From: DASYRM01 sp036004405
GTDB taxonomy: Bacteria > Acidobacteriota > Vicinamibacteria > Vicinamibacterales > UBA2999
Reading direction: 5' to 3'
Length of the DNA: 13,997 nt
Assembly: GCA_036004405.1 (NCBI GenBank)
Contig: DASYRM010000232.1
Location: forward strand, 1-13,997
This document shows positions 1 to 5,502 of this stretch, one piece after another (the stretch's first letter is position 1; every line of letters begins with the position of its first letter). The notes under the pieces were generated by a model. The model searched no databases. It was not told where the DNA came from and saw only the letters and a list, made by a program, of their open reading frames with translations. A program made the translations under genes and the position numbers.

Positions 1-167
1 ACGAACCAGCTCTCCTCGTCGAGCGCGCCTTCGATCGTCACGCGCGCGCGGTAGTTGTGGCCGTGGAGGCCTTCGCAACGGTGACCGGCAAACGTGATGA
101 AGTGCGCCGAGGCAAACACCAGGTAGTCCTTGGAAACCGACACGCGGAACTCGCCGCGACGCTGCAT
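1..167 (-). CDS. 6-pyruvoyl-tetrahydropterin synthase / QueD family protein (partial, N-terminal 55 residues)
   Basis: Only the N-terminus is present; the gene continues past the left edge. The translation begins MQRRGEFRVSVSKDY and contains the family hallmarks: an S-A-H-F motif (His22), then a G-H-R-C-E-G-L-H-G-H-N-Y stretch around residues 28-39. His22, His35 and His37 match the zinc ligands and Cys31 the catalytic cysteine of PTPS/QueD enzymes. Family members act on dihydroneopterin triphosphate to make pyruvoyl- or carboxy-tetrahydropterin. Which product applies cannot be decided from this fragment. It follows the mch gene run on the same strand, so a role in pterin (H4MPT) cofactor synthesis is a reasonable inference; queuosine synthesis is the alternative. 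The ATG at 167 is the only in-frame start, because a TAA stop lies six codons upstream at 183-185. A second ATG at 175 is out of frame. The ribosome-binding site is weak: TAAAGG is about 12 bases upstream. Confidence 0.85.
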   Translation of the reverse strand, partial: MQRRGEFRVSVSKDYLVFASAHFITFAGHRCEGLHGHNYRARVTIEGALDEESWF

Positions 168-182
168 CCGATCATTATGCCT

Positions 183-347
183 TTAGGGCTCGGACGAGAA
201 TAGGGTTGCCACCTTGGGCGTCGAGGCGCCCGCCAGGCAAGGCGTGAGGAGCGCGCATACCGGGCGTATGTAAGCGACGAGCAACGCAGCCTGGCGCGGG
301 ATGCATCGGCGGCCCAGGTGGCAACCCTATTCTCGTTCGAGCCCTTA
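183..347. repeat. ~165-bp imperfect palindrome (long inverted repeat) between the CitG-like and pterin synthase genes
   Basis: The outer arms are about 35 bases long. Positions 183-219 and 313-347 are reverse complements of each other apart from one extra base and a C/T difference; both carry AGAATAGGGTTGCCACCT or its complement. Inside them, CCGCCAGGC (230-238 region) pairs with GCCTGGCG, and the centre has CATAC-CGGGC-GTATG. The whole segment could fold into a cruciform or long hairpin. No U-run follows, so it is not a typical intrinsic terminator. It encodes no plausible protein. It may be a dispersed repeat or miniature mobile element; only one copy lies in this window, so dispersal is inference. 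Confidence 0.85.
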
Positions 348-368
348 GCCTCAGGCCTTTGGCCCCTT

Positions 369-400
369 GGCTAGAGGCAAAAGGCTAGAGGCTAGAGGCT
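369..400. repeat. Short direct repeats of CTAGAGG at the end of the CitG-like gene
   Basis: CTAGAGG occurs at 371-377, 385-391 and 392-398, the last two in tandem, within GGCTAGAGGCAAAAGGCTAGAGG. On the minus strand the repeat provides the TAG stop codon of the CitG-like gene at 387-385 and a second TAG just after. Low-complexity spacer of unknown function. Confidence 0.75.
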
Positions 401-1287
401 TGTGGTCCGGCGGCCCAGCCGCCTTCGAGCAGCAGGACGAAGAGAGCGGCCGCGGTGAGGTCCGCGGTCGTGCCGGGGTTGGCGGAGTGGCGGTCGTCGC
501 GGAGCGAGCGGTCGAAGCGGGCCACCGACTGCCGGCCGGCGTCGCTGCGCACGCCGCCGTCGGCCAGCACCGTCACCGCCAGCCGCGACACGCTGGTCGC
601 CCGGTCGAGGCCGGCGCGCCGGGCGATGTGGGTATCCGGCGCCGACGCCAGCAGCGTGAGGAACGTCTCGACGATCGCGTCGTCCCAGCCGAGCCCGTCG
701 GCGCGCGCCTGCCGCAGCGCCGGCACGCCGGTGTCGAAGGTGGCGGTAAAGGCGGTGTCGTACTCGAGCGCGATGCCGTCGCGATCGGCGGCCAGGCGCA
801 TCACCTCGCGCAGCGGCAGCGTCGGCGCGCGCGCCACGTCCTGATTCGCCGCGCGACCGAGCCCGCCGGGATTGGCGAGCCGGATCGCCGCGTACACCTC
901 GCGCGCGTCGTCCAGCGTGGTCGTCTCGAGCACGCCAGCCAGGTTGCTTCGAAGATCGTTCGGACCGAGCGCCGCCTTGGCCAGCGGCGCCAGCAGCAGC
1001 ACGATGCCGAGATTGGTGTTCGAAGGCGCCCACTTCGCCGTCGCCTCGACGGCCTCGCGCACCAGCGCCCCCAGCCCGACGTCGGCGACGCGGCAGAACG
1101 GCGCGCCGATGGCGGCGGCGCTGGCGACGAAGTCGCCGTAGCCGACGTCGGCAAAATCGCGCCCCGGCGACACATTGCCCGGCTTGGGCGCGTGCGCTTC
1201 GAGCAGGCACGCGAGCTGGGCCGCGGCGGCGATCTCACCCGGCGTCGCCGTAGGCGGCAAGCCGAGGCCGTGGTCGCCGACCGTCAT
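385..1287 (-). CDS. CitG-like (triphosphoribosyl-dephospho-CoA synthase family) protein, putative H4MPT-pathway protein
   Basis: 300 residues. The N-terminal half carries CitG-family signatures: E-A-H-A-P-K-P-G-N-V-S at residues 30-40 (compare the PKPGLVD motif of CitG), a G-Y-G-D-F-V-A-S stretch near 49-56, and S-N-T-N-L-G-I-V-L-L at 89-98, equivalent to the NTHKG glycine-rich segment. CitG itself makes the prosthetic-group precursor of citrate lyase. No citrate lyase genes are nearby, and the gene is coupled to mch and an ATP-grasp ligase. It therefore resembles the CitG-like genes found in methanopterin clusters of methylotrophs, whose exact reaction I do not know. The ATG at 1287 shares ATGA with the stop of the upstream ligase gene, which fixes the start firmly. 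The stop codon falls inside a CTAGAGG repeat, and the last few residues (GPQASSL) may be repeat-derived. Confidence 0.85.
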   Translation of the reverse strand: MTVGDHGLGLPPTATPGEIAAAAQLACLLEAHAPKPGNVSPGRDFADVGYGDFVASAAAIGAPFCRVADVGLGALVREAVEATAKWAPSNTNLGIVLLLAPLAKAALGPNDLRSNLAGVLETTTLDDAREVYAAIRLANPGGLGRAANQDVARAPTLPLREVMRLAADRDGIALEYDTAFTATFDTGVPALRQARADGLGWDDAIVETFLTLLASAPDTHIARRAGLDRATSVSRLAVTVLADGGVRSDAGRQSVARFDRSLRDDRHSANPGTTADLTAAALFVLLLEGGWAAGPQASSL

Positions 1288-2303
1288 GCCGGCTTCGACG
1301 CCGAGCTTGTCCGCCACGTCGGTCCGCGAGCGGACCGACCAGCCAGCGCTGCTTTGGCGGCTCGCGACGCGAGCCGCCTCGGCGAAGGGGGACGGACGCC
1401 CAAGACCACGTGGTCCACGATCGCGCCGGCCACGTCGACGCCGGTCGCACGCTGCAGCCCCTCCCACCCGGGGATGCCGTTGACTTCGAGCACGAACACG
1501 CGCCCGTCGGGCGCGGGCAGGAGATCCACGCCAGCGTAGTCGGCGCCGATGGCCGCCGCGGCACGGACCGCCATCTGTTGCCACTCTGGTGGCGCGTCGA
1601 AAGCCATGGCCCTGGCGCCACGCGCCACGTTGGAGCGCCAGTCGCCGTCGGCGGCGTGGCGCTCGATGGCCGCCAGCACGCGCCCGCCGATCACGAACAG
1701 GCGATAGTCGCGGCCGCCGTGATCGATCGCGCGCTGCACATAGAACACGGCGCGCGTGGTCTCGAGCGTCTTGACCACGCGAAAGGCGACGTCGGGATCG
1801 CTCACGCGCACGATGCCGTGCCCCATCGATCCGAAGATCGGCTTGATCACCACGTCGCCGAACTCGCGCACGGCGGCCATCGCGTCCGCAGCGCGTTCGC
1901 ACACCACGGTCTCGACGGTCGGGAGGCCGGCCTCCTGCAGCAGCGCGCTGGTGTAGAACTTGTCCACCGCGCGCTCGATGGCGCGCGGCGAGTTGACCAC
2001 CGGTATCCCGCGCTCCTCGAGCCAGTGGAGTGCGTCGACGCGGTAGATGATCTGCTCTAGCGAGCCGCTGGGGATGATCCGCGCCAGCACCGCGTCGGCC
2101 TCGAACAGCGGTATGCCTTCTGAACGTAGAGGCGAACCTTCAGGTTCGCCTGCAGGCGGGCCTGAAGGCCCGCCTCTACGACCGAGTCGAGCGACGAGCC
2201 CTTCATACGGCACGACGACACCGACATGCCCCCGCTCGGACAGCGCGCGAAGCAGTTCGTCGGTGTGCCAGCCCGAACGGACCGACAGAATGGAAACGTT
2301 CAC
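1284..2303 (-). CDS. RimK-like ATP-grasp ligase of the H4MPT gene cluster
   Basis: 339 residues, GTG start. ATP-grasp features: Lys115 in D-K-F-Y-T-S-A-L-L, Lys154 in V-I-K-P-I-F-G-S-M-G-H-G-I (nucleotide-binding loop, 152-164), the R-S-N-V-A-R-G-A segment (223-230), and A-D-Y-A-G-V-D-L-L (254-262) with L-E-V-N-G-I-P-G-W (272-280) holding metal-binding Asp/Glu/Asn. RimK-type enzymes join amino acids, typically glutamate, to an acceptor carboxylate. In archaea a relative (MptN) adds glutamate to H4MPT, so glutamylation of an H4MPT-type cofactor is the likely role, by inference. Both ends are coupled: GTGA with the mch stop and ATGA with the CitG-like start. Odd points: residues about 42-60 (RRGGPSGPPAGEPEGSPLR) are encoded by a 56-bp palindrome and look inserted. 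The Arg/Ala/Ser-rich tail after about residue 305 is encoded over two further perfect hairpins. The catalytic core appears intact. Confidence 0.88.
   Translation of the reverse strand: MNVSILSVRSGWHTDELLRALSERGHVGVVVPYEGLVARLGRRGGPSGPPAGEPEGSPLRSEGIPLFEADAVLARIIPSGSLEQIIYRVDALHWLEERGIPVVNSPRAIERAVDKFYTSALLQEAGLPTVETVVCERAADAMAAVREFGDVVIKPIFGSMGHGIVRVSDPDVAFRVVKTLETTRAVFYVQRAIDHGGRDYRLFVIGGRVLAAIERHAADGDWRSNVARGARAMAFDAPPEWQQMAVRAAAAIGADYAGVDLLPAPDGRVFVLEVNGIPGWEGLQRATGVDVAGAIVDHVVLGVRPPSPRRLASRAAKAALAGRSARGPTWRTSSASKPA
1318..1378. repeat. Two adjacent perfect palindromes within the 3' end of the ATP-grasp gene
   Basis: 1318-1339 is GTCGGTCCGC-GA-GCGGACCGAC, a perfect 10-bp stem with a 2-base loop. 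1356-1378 is GGCGGCTCGCG-A-CGCGAGCCGCC, a perfect 11-bp stem around one base. They are separated by 16 bases. They encode much of the basic C-terminal tail of the ATP-grasp protein, downstream of all recognised motifs, which suggests repeat DNA captured into the reading frame. Confidence 0.8.
2125..2180. repeat. 56-bp double-hairpin palindrome inserted in frame in the ATP-grasp gene
   Basis: Centred between 2152 and 2153, with 24 of 28 positions paired across the whole element; the outer ten bases CGTAGAGGCG / CGCCTCTACG are perfect. Each half is also its own perfect hairpin: GGCGAACC-TTCA-GGTTCGCC (2131-2150) and GGCGGGCC-TGAA-GGCCCGCC (2155-2174). The four whole-palindrome mismatches are exactly where the two halves differ (AA/TT against GG/CC), with compensating changes inside each half. 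This layout is typical of mobile palindromic elements. It encodes a Gly/Pro-rich segment of the protein. Confidence 0.9.
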
Positions 2304-3262
2304 GGCGCCTCGTAGAGCGACGCTTTGAGCACTTCGGGATTGAGATCGCCGGCGCGAAACGTGCGGCCGCTCGTCGCGCTCATCAACCAGACCTCGCCGG
2401 GGCTGAAGAGCAGCGGATCGATCCTGTAGAAGTCGTTGTCGTAGCGCTTGAAGATGTCGTAGAAGGGCGTGCCGTAGTCCGAGGACGCCGACGCGGGCAT
2501 GCGCTCCGCGAGCTCGGCCAGCTCGGTGTCGCCCGCGTCCACCACGAAGCGCGCCTGGCCTCCGTAGAGCACGCAGTCGTTGGTGCGGCCGATCGCGCGC
2601 AGATCGTTCTTGGCGGTCGGCGGGAGCGGCGCGGTGCCCGACGCGCTCACGACGCGCCTCACATCGAACCCGAGCGTTTCCATCTTGTGCAGGCCGGTCT
2701 CGACGACGCGCGCCACCACCTGCACACCGCCCGCGAGGCTGGCCGTCGGCGCCACCGCGAAGGTGAGCCCGGCCGTCTTGACGCCCGCCTTCTGCGCGAC
2801 CCACGCCGCCACGTCGTCGGTCGGCAGCGTGCGCGTTTCGAGCACGAGGACGCCGTACGACCCATCCTCGGCATAGCCAAGACGTTCGTAGAGCTCCTTC
2901 TCGACGCGCGCCTTGGCGCGCAGCGGGCCGGAGCCCATGGCGAAGTAGCCCTCGGGCGTGATGGCCCAGCCGGCATACTGCGACGCCATGCAGCACTCGG
3001 CGGGATGATCGGTCCAGACGTGGAGGCCGGGCCAGGATTCTCCGGCAATGGTGAGCGGCGTCAGCTCGGCATGGCCGACGCCGCCCATGCAGATCTCGGC
3101 CAGGAGAAGACCGGCGGCGAGGCCGCCGGGAACGGCCACGCCGGCATCGAGCACGCGGGCACCGCAGTTCAGGGTGTGCACGCGCACGCGGAGAAGATCG
3201 GCGTGCGCGACGGCGTCGTCGACGAGCGCCCACGCGCGCTCGTTCAGGTTCAGGCTCGGCAA
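2300..3262 (-). CDS. mch: Methenyltetrahydromethanopterin cyclohydrolase
   Basis: 320 residues with the chosen TTG start, close to the usual length of about 320. The cytoplasmic enzyme interconverts N5,N10-methenyl-H4MPT and N5-formyl-H4MPT (EC 3.5.4.27), a middle step of H4MPT-linked C1 oxidation. Family-wide segments are visible: A-E-I-C-M-G-G-V-G (55-63), S-Q-Y-A-G-W (94-99), F-A-M-G-S-G-P-L-R-A (107-116), I-G-R-T-N-D-C-V-L-Y-G-G (224-235), and the conserved C-terminal Y-G-T-P-F-Y-D-I-F-K-R-Y (263-274), D-F-Y-R-I-D-P-L-L-F-S-P (277-288). The start is uncertain: no ATG fits. TTG at 3262 gives the family-like beginning PSLNLNERA, but AGAGG sits almost on top of it. GTG at 3310 is an alternative that would overlap the upstream DUF2911 gene by about 40 bases. 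The gene starts 5 bases after that gene's stop, and its own stop overlaps the GTG of the ATP-grasp gene. Confidence 0.95.
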   Translation of the reverse strand: MPSLNLNERAWALVDDAVAHADLLRVRVHTLNCGARVLDAGVAVPGGLAAGLLLAEICMGGVGHAELTPLTIAGESWPGLHVWTDHPAECCMASQYAGWAITPEGYFAMGSGPLRAKARVEKELYERLGYAEDGSYGVLVLETRTLPTDDVAAWVAQKAGVKTAGLTFAVAPTASLAGGVQVVARVVETGLHKMETLGFDVRRVVSASGTAPLPPTAKNDLRAIGRTNDCVLYGGQARFVVDAGDTELAELAERMPASASSDYGTPFYDIFKRYDNDFYRIDPLLFSPGEVWLMSATSGRTFRAGDLNPEVLKASLYEAP

Positions 3263-3267
3263 GCCCT

Positions 3268-3807
3268 CTACTTTACTGTGATCGGCACCGTCGCTACCCG
3301 GTGCTCCCACTCCAGACGCAGCTCGCCCTTCCCGGCTCCCTTGTCGGCAATCGAGTACTTCAGCGTCTCGACGAGTGCGGCCGGCTTGCTCATCGTCATC
3401 TTCACGCGCCCGAGATCCTGCTTGGGATCGTACGAGAGCCCCCACTGGCCGGTCTGCCTGCTGACGATGAGATCCCACGCATCCGGGTTCTGCACCCACG
3501 CGTACAACGTGTAGGTGCCCTTCGGCACCGCGAGCGTGCCCACCAGGACATCCGCGTCGGTGGTGAACATCGTGGCGGCATTGGCGCCGGCTCGCCAGGC
3601 GGGATACGTCGGGTCGCGGGAGAGCAGGCCGCCGGCGCCGAAGATCTGCCGTCCGCGCACCGACGGCGCGGAGTAGCGCACCGCGAGCGTCTTGCCGTTG
3701 ATGACGCCCGTGGCTGTAGCCGACGGGCTCTGCGCCCCGACGAGCGATGCCGTCGCCGCCATCAACGCCAACGCCGCGAGAATCCGTTTCGAGCTCACAC
3801 CCACCAT
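3268..3807 (-). CDS. Secreted DUF2911 domain protein
   Basis: 179 residues. The N-terminus (MVGVSSKRILAALALMAATA, then S-L-V-G-A-Q) is a clear Sec signal peptide with probable cleavage after V-G-A near residue 25. The mature part contains segments typical of DUF2911: V-R-Y-S-A-P-S-V-R-G-R-Q-I-F-G, then W-R-A-G-A-N-A-A-T-M-F-T-T-D-A-D-V, then G-T-Y-T-L-Y-A-W, and a closing beta-rich stretch ending T-V-P-I-T-V-K. The function of the family is unknown. Its members are common in Acidobacteriota and Bacteroidota and are thought to be exported. The ATG at 3807 is supported by GGGAGG six bases upstream. It lies 5 bases before mch on the same strand, so it probably leads the H4MPT operon, but nothing in the sequence ties its role to C1 metabolism. 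It diverges from the beta-propeller gene. Confidence 0.88.
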   Translation of the reverse strand: MVGVSSKRILAALALMAATASLVGAQSPSATATGVINGKTLAVRYSAPSVRGRQIFGAGGLLSRDPTYPAWRAGANAATMFTTDADVLVGTLAVPKGTYTLYAWVQNPDAWDLIVSRQTGQWGLSYDPKQDLGRVKMTMSKPAALVETLKYSIADKGAGKGELRLEWEHRVATVPITVK

Positions 3808-3813
3808 GACCTG

Positions 3814-3819
3814 CCTCCC
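3814..3819 (-). promoter_or_regulatory. Ribosome binding site of the DUF2911 gene
   Basis: GGGAGG on the minus strand, six bases before the ATG at 3807. It decides the start among several upstream in-frame codons. Confidence 0.75.
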
Positions 3820-3854
3820 GCCAGTAATACGCGACGCTTGGGCCCGTCTCTTTA

Positions 3855-3908
3855 CCTTCTCCGCCTTCTCCGCCTTCTCCGCCCTCTCCGCCCTCTCTGC
3901 CCGCTCTG
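3855..3908. repeat. 9-bp tandem repeat, polypyrimidine tract, in the divergent intergenic region
   Basis: Six tandem 9-mers, first three CCTTCTCCG, then CCCTCTCCG, CCCTCTCTG and CCCGCTCTG, progressively degenerate toward the beta-propeller gene. The plus strand is almost all C/T apart from one G per unit, so the minus strand is purine-rich. It fills about half of the 117-bp gap between two divergent starts, where both promoters must lie. Confidence 0.85.
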
Positions 3909-3924
3909 CTCTATCGAAGGCGCT

Positions 3925-4929
3925 ATGATTCGCGGCGACATGCTCGCGCCCCGCCTCATCCGCGCCTCCGTTATCTGCGCCGCCGTTGTGTGTGCCGTCA
4001 CCACACCCACAGCGGCCGGCTACACCGCTGTGGCCGAGTGGCTGAAGCTGCCCGCCGGACGGCCGCAGCTGGGCAACATGCACGGCGACATCGCGGTCAG
4101 CTCGAAGGGCGAGGTGTTCATCAGCGTGCAGGATCCGGCCGCCGGGCTGCAGGTCTACGCACCCGACGGGACGTTCCTCCGCAACGTCACCGGCGCGCCG
4201 AGCGACTTCCACGGCTTCGTCATCAAGCAGCAACCCGACGGCGAGTTCCTCTACGGCGCCACGCTGCGCGGCCAGACGGTCGTGAAGATGAAGCTGGACG
4301 GGACGATTCTGATGACGATCGGCTCGTCGGCCATCCCCGACGAGTTCAAGGTGCGCAACGCGCGCAGCAACGAGCTGCAGCTGCTGCTCACCGGCCTCGA
4401 CGTGACGCCCAACGGCGACATCTACGTGGCCGACGGCTACGCCAGCGACTACATTCACCGCTTCGACAAGACCGGCAAGTACCTCGCCTCCTTCGGCGGC
4501 AAGAAGGCGCCGTACAACTTCAACACGCTGCACAAGCTCGCCATCGACACGCGCTTCCAGCCGGCGCGGATCATCGCGGTGGACCGCGCCAACAACCGCG
4601 TGGTGCACCTGTCGCTCTCGGGCGAGTTCCTCGGCGTCGTCGCCTCGGATCTGCTGCTGCCGGCGGCAATCACGTTGAGCGGCGACAACGTCGTGGTCGG
4701 CGAGCTGCGCGGCCGCGTGACGGTGCTCGACAAGGCCGGCAAAGTCGTGGAGCGGATCGGCGAGAACAGCGGCGAGGGTGTGGGCAGCAACCCGGCCAAG
4801 CCCGAGTCGTGGCGTCCCGGCCTGCTGCTCTCGCCGCACGGCATCGCGCTCAACGCGCAGGGCGACCTCTTTGTGTCCGAGTTCAACCTCTACGGACGCG
4901 TCCACCGCTTCAACAGCTCGACACGATGA
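3925..4929 (+). CDS. Secreted NHL-repeat (beta-propeller) protein
   Basis: 334 residues. A signal peptide is visible: basic start, hydrophobic run around residues 14-31 (S-V-I-C-A-A-V-V-C-A-V), with probable cleavage near T-A-A-G at 29-32. The rest is a series of blade-like repeats of the NHL/SMP-30 kind: D-I-A-V-S-S-K-G-E-V-F-I-S (55-67), L-D-V-T-P-N-G-D-I-Y-V-A-D (158-170), K-L-A-I-D-T-R (204-210) then I-I-A-V-D-R-A-N-N-R-V, and H-G-I-A-L-N-A-Q-G-D-L-F-V-S-E (305-319), each followed by a hydrophobic strand and G-(K/E) turn. Such propellers bind ligands or act as extracytoplasmic enzymes; the substrate is unknown. ATG 3925 has GAAGG five bases upstream; an in-frame ATG at 3940 is a possible alternative. 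Its stop overlaps the ATG of the sigma-factor gene (ATGA), so the two are probably co-translated. Confidence 0.85.
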   Translation: MIRGDMLAPRLIRASVICAAVVCAVTTPTAAGYTAVAEWLKLPAGRPQLGNMHGDIAVSSKGEVFISVQDPAAGLQVYAPDGTFLRNVTGAPSDFHGFVIKQQPDGEFLYGATLRGQTVVKMKLDGTILMTIGSSAIPDEFKVRNARSNELQLLLTGLDVTPNGDIYVADGYASDYIHRFDKTGKYLASFGGKKAPYNFNTLHKLAIDTRFQPARIIAVDRANNRVVHLSLSGEFLGVVASDLLLPAAITLSGDNVVVGELRGRVTVLDKAGKVVERIGENSGEGVGSNPAKPESWRPGLLLSPHGIALNAQGDLFVSEFNLYGRVHRFNSSTR

Positions 4930-5492
4930 CGGACGACGATTCGGCGGCTCGAATCGTCGCCATGGCCGCGCGCGCGGACAGCGGCGACGCCGAGGCGCGC
5001 AATGCCCTCTTTGCCGCGCTGTACGACGAGCTGCACCGCCTGGCGCAGGCGCACGTCCGCCGCAGCGCCGGCCCGATCACGCTCAGCGCGACGACGCTGT
5101 TGCACGAAGTGTACGTAAACCTCGCGGGGCGAGGCGCCCTGGCGTTTCCCGACCGAAGCCGGTTTCTCGGCTACGCCTCCAGAGCGATGCGGGGCCTGAT
5201 CGTGGACTACGTCAGGCAGCGGACCGCGCAGAAGCGCGGCGGCGACCTCACCTTCACGACGCTCGACGAAGAGGAGCCGCCGGCACCGACAGTCGATCTC
5301 GAGCGGCTGACGGGCGCGCTCGACGATCTCGCCGCGCTCGATCCCGCGCTCGCCGAGCTGGTGGACTTGAAGTTCTTCTGCGGCTTCTCGTTCGGCGAGA
5401 TCGCGGCCATGCGGCAGGTGTCGGAGCGCACCGTCCAGCGCGACTGGGCCAAGGCCCGTGCGCTGCTCCACCAGTCGCTCGACCAGTCCTGA
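4926..5492 (+). CDS. ECF-type RNA polymerase sigma factor (Ser/Thr-kinase-associated group)
   Basis: 188 residues. The N-terminal part contains L-F-A-A-L-Y-D-E-L-H-R-L-A (28-40) and L-S-A-T-T-L-L-H-E-V-Y-V-N-L-A (53-67), the pattern of the ECF group once called Sig-70_X6/ECF43. Region 2 follows with F-P-D-R-S-R-F-L-G-Y-A-S-R-A-M-R (74-89) and L-I-V-D-Y-V-R (91-97). Region 4 is a helix-turn-helix: G-F-S-F-G-E-I-A-A-M-R-Q-V-S-E-R-T-V-Q-R-D-W (153-174). This group commonly lies beside Ser/Thr kinases and lacks a classical anti-sigma factor; phosphorylation of the sigma factor is the proposed control. That fits the kinase gene here, although it is tail-to-tail rather than in the same operon. The start is fixed by ATGA overlap with the beta-propeller gene. 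Confidence 0.93.
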   Translation: MTDDDSAARIVAMAARADSGDAEARNALFAALYDELHRLAQAHVRRSAGPITLSATTLLHEVYVNLAGRGALAFPDRSRFLGYASRAMRGLIVDYVRQRTAQKRGGDLTFTTLDEEEPPAPTVDLERLTGALDDLAALDPALAELVDLKFFCGFSFGEIAAMRQVSERTVQRDWAKARALLHQSLDQS

Positions 5493-5502
5493 ACGCGCCG
5501 AC

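Noticed and set aside
183..347. Long hairpin as a rho-independent terminator
   Set aside because: No T-run after either arm, and its size and nested layout fit a repeat element better than a terminator.
367..1539. Long plus-strand open frame opposite the CitG-like and ATP-grasp genes
   Set aside because: Arg/Gly/Ala-rich translation without motifs, antisense to two well-supported genes; an artefact of high GC.
3855..3908. Tandem 9-mers as a CRISPR array
   Set aside because: Units are 9 bp with no spacers and no cas genes nearby.
3692..3928. Small plus-strand frame ending in repeated F-S-A-F-S-A residues
   Set aside because: The repetitive tail is just the translation of the 9-bp tandem repeat; no ribosome site, overlaps the DUF2911 gene and the intergenic tract.
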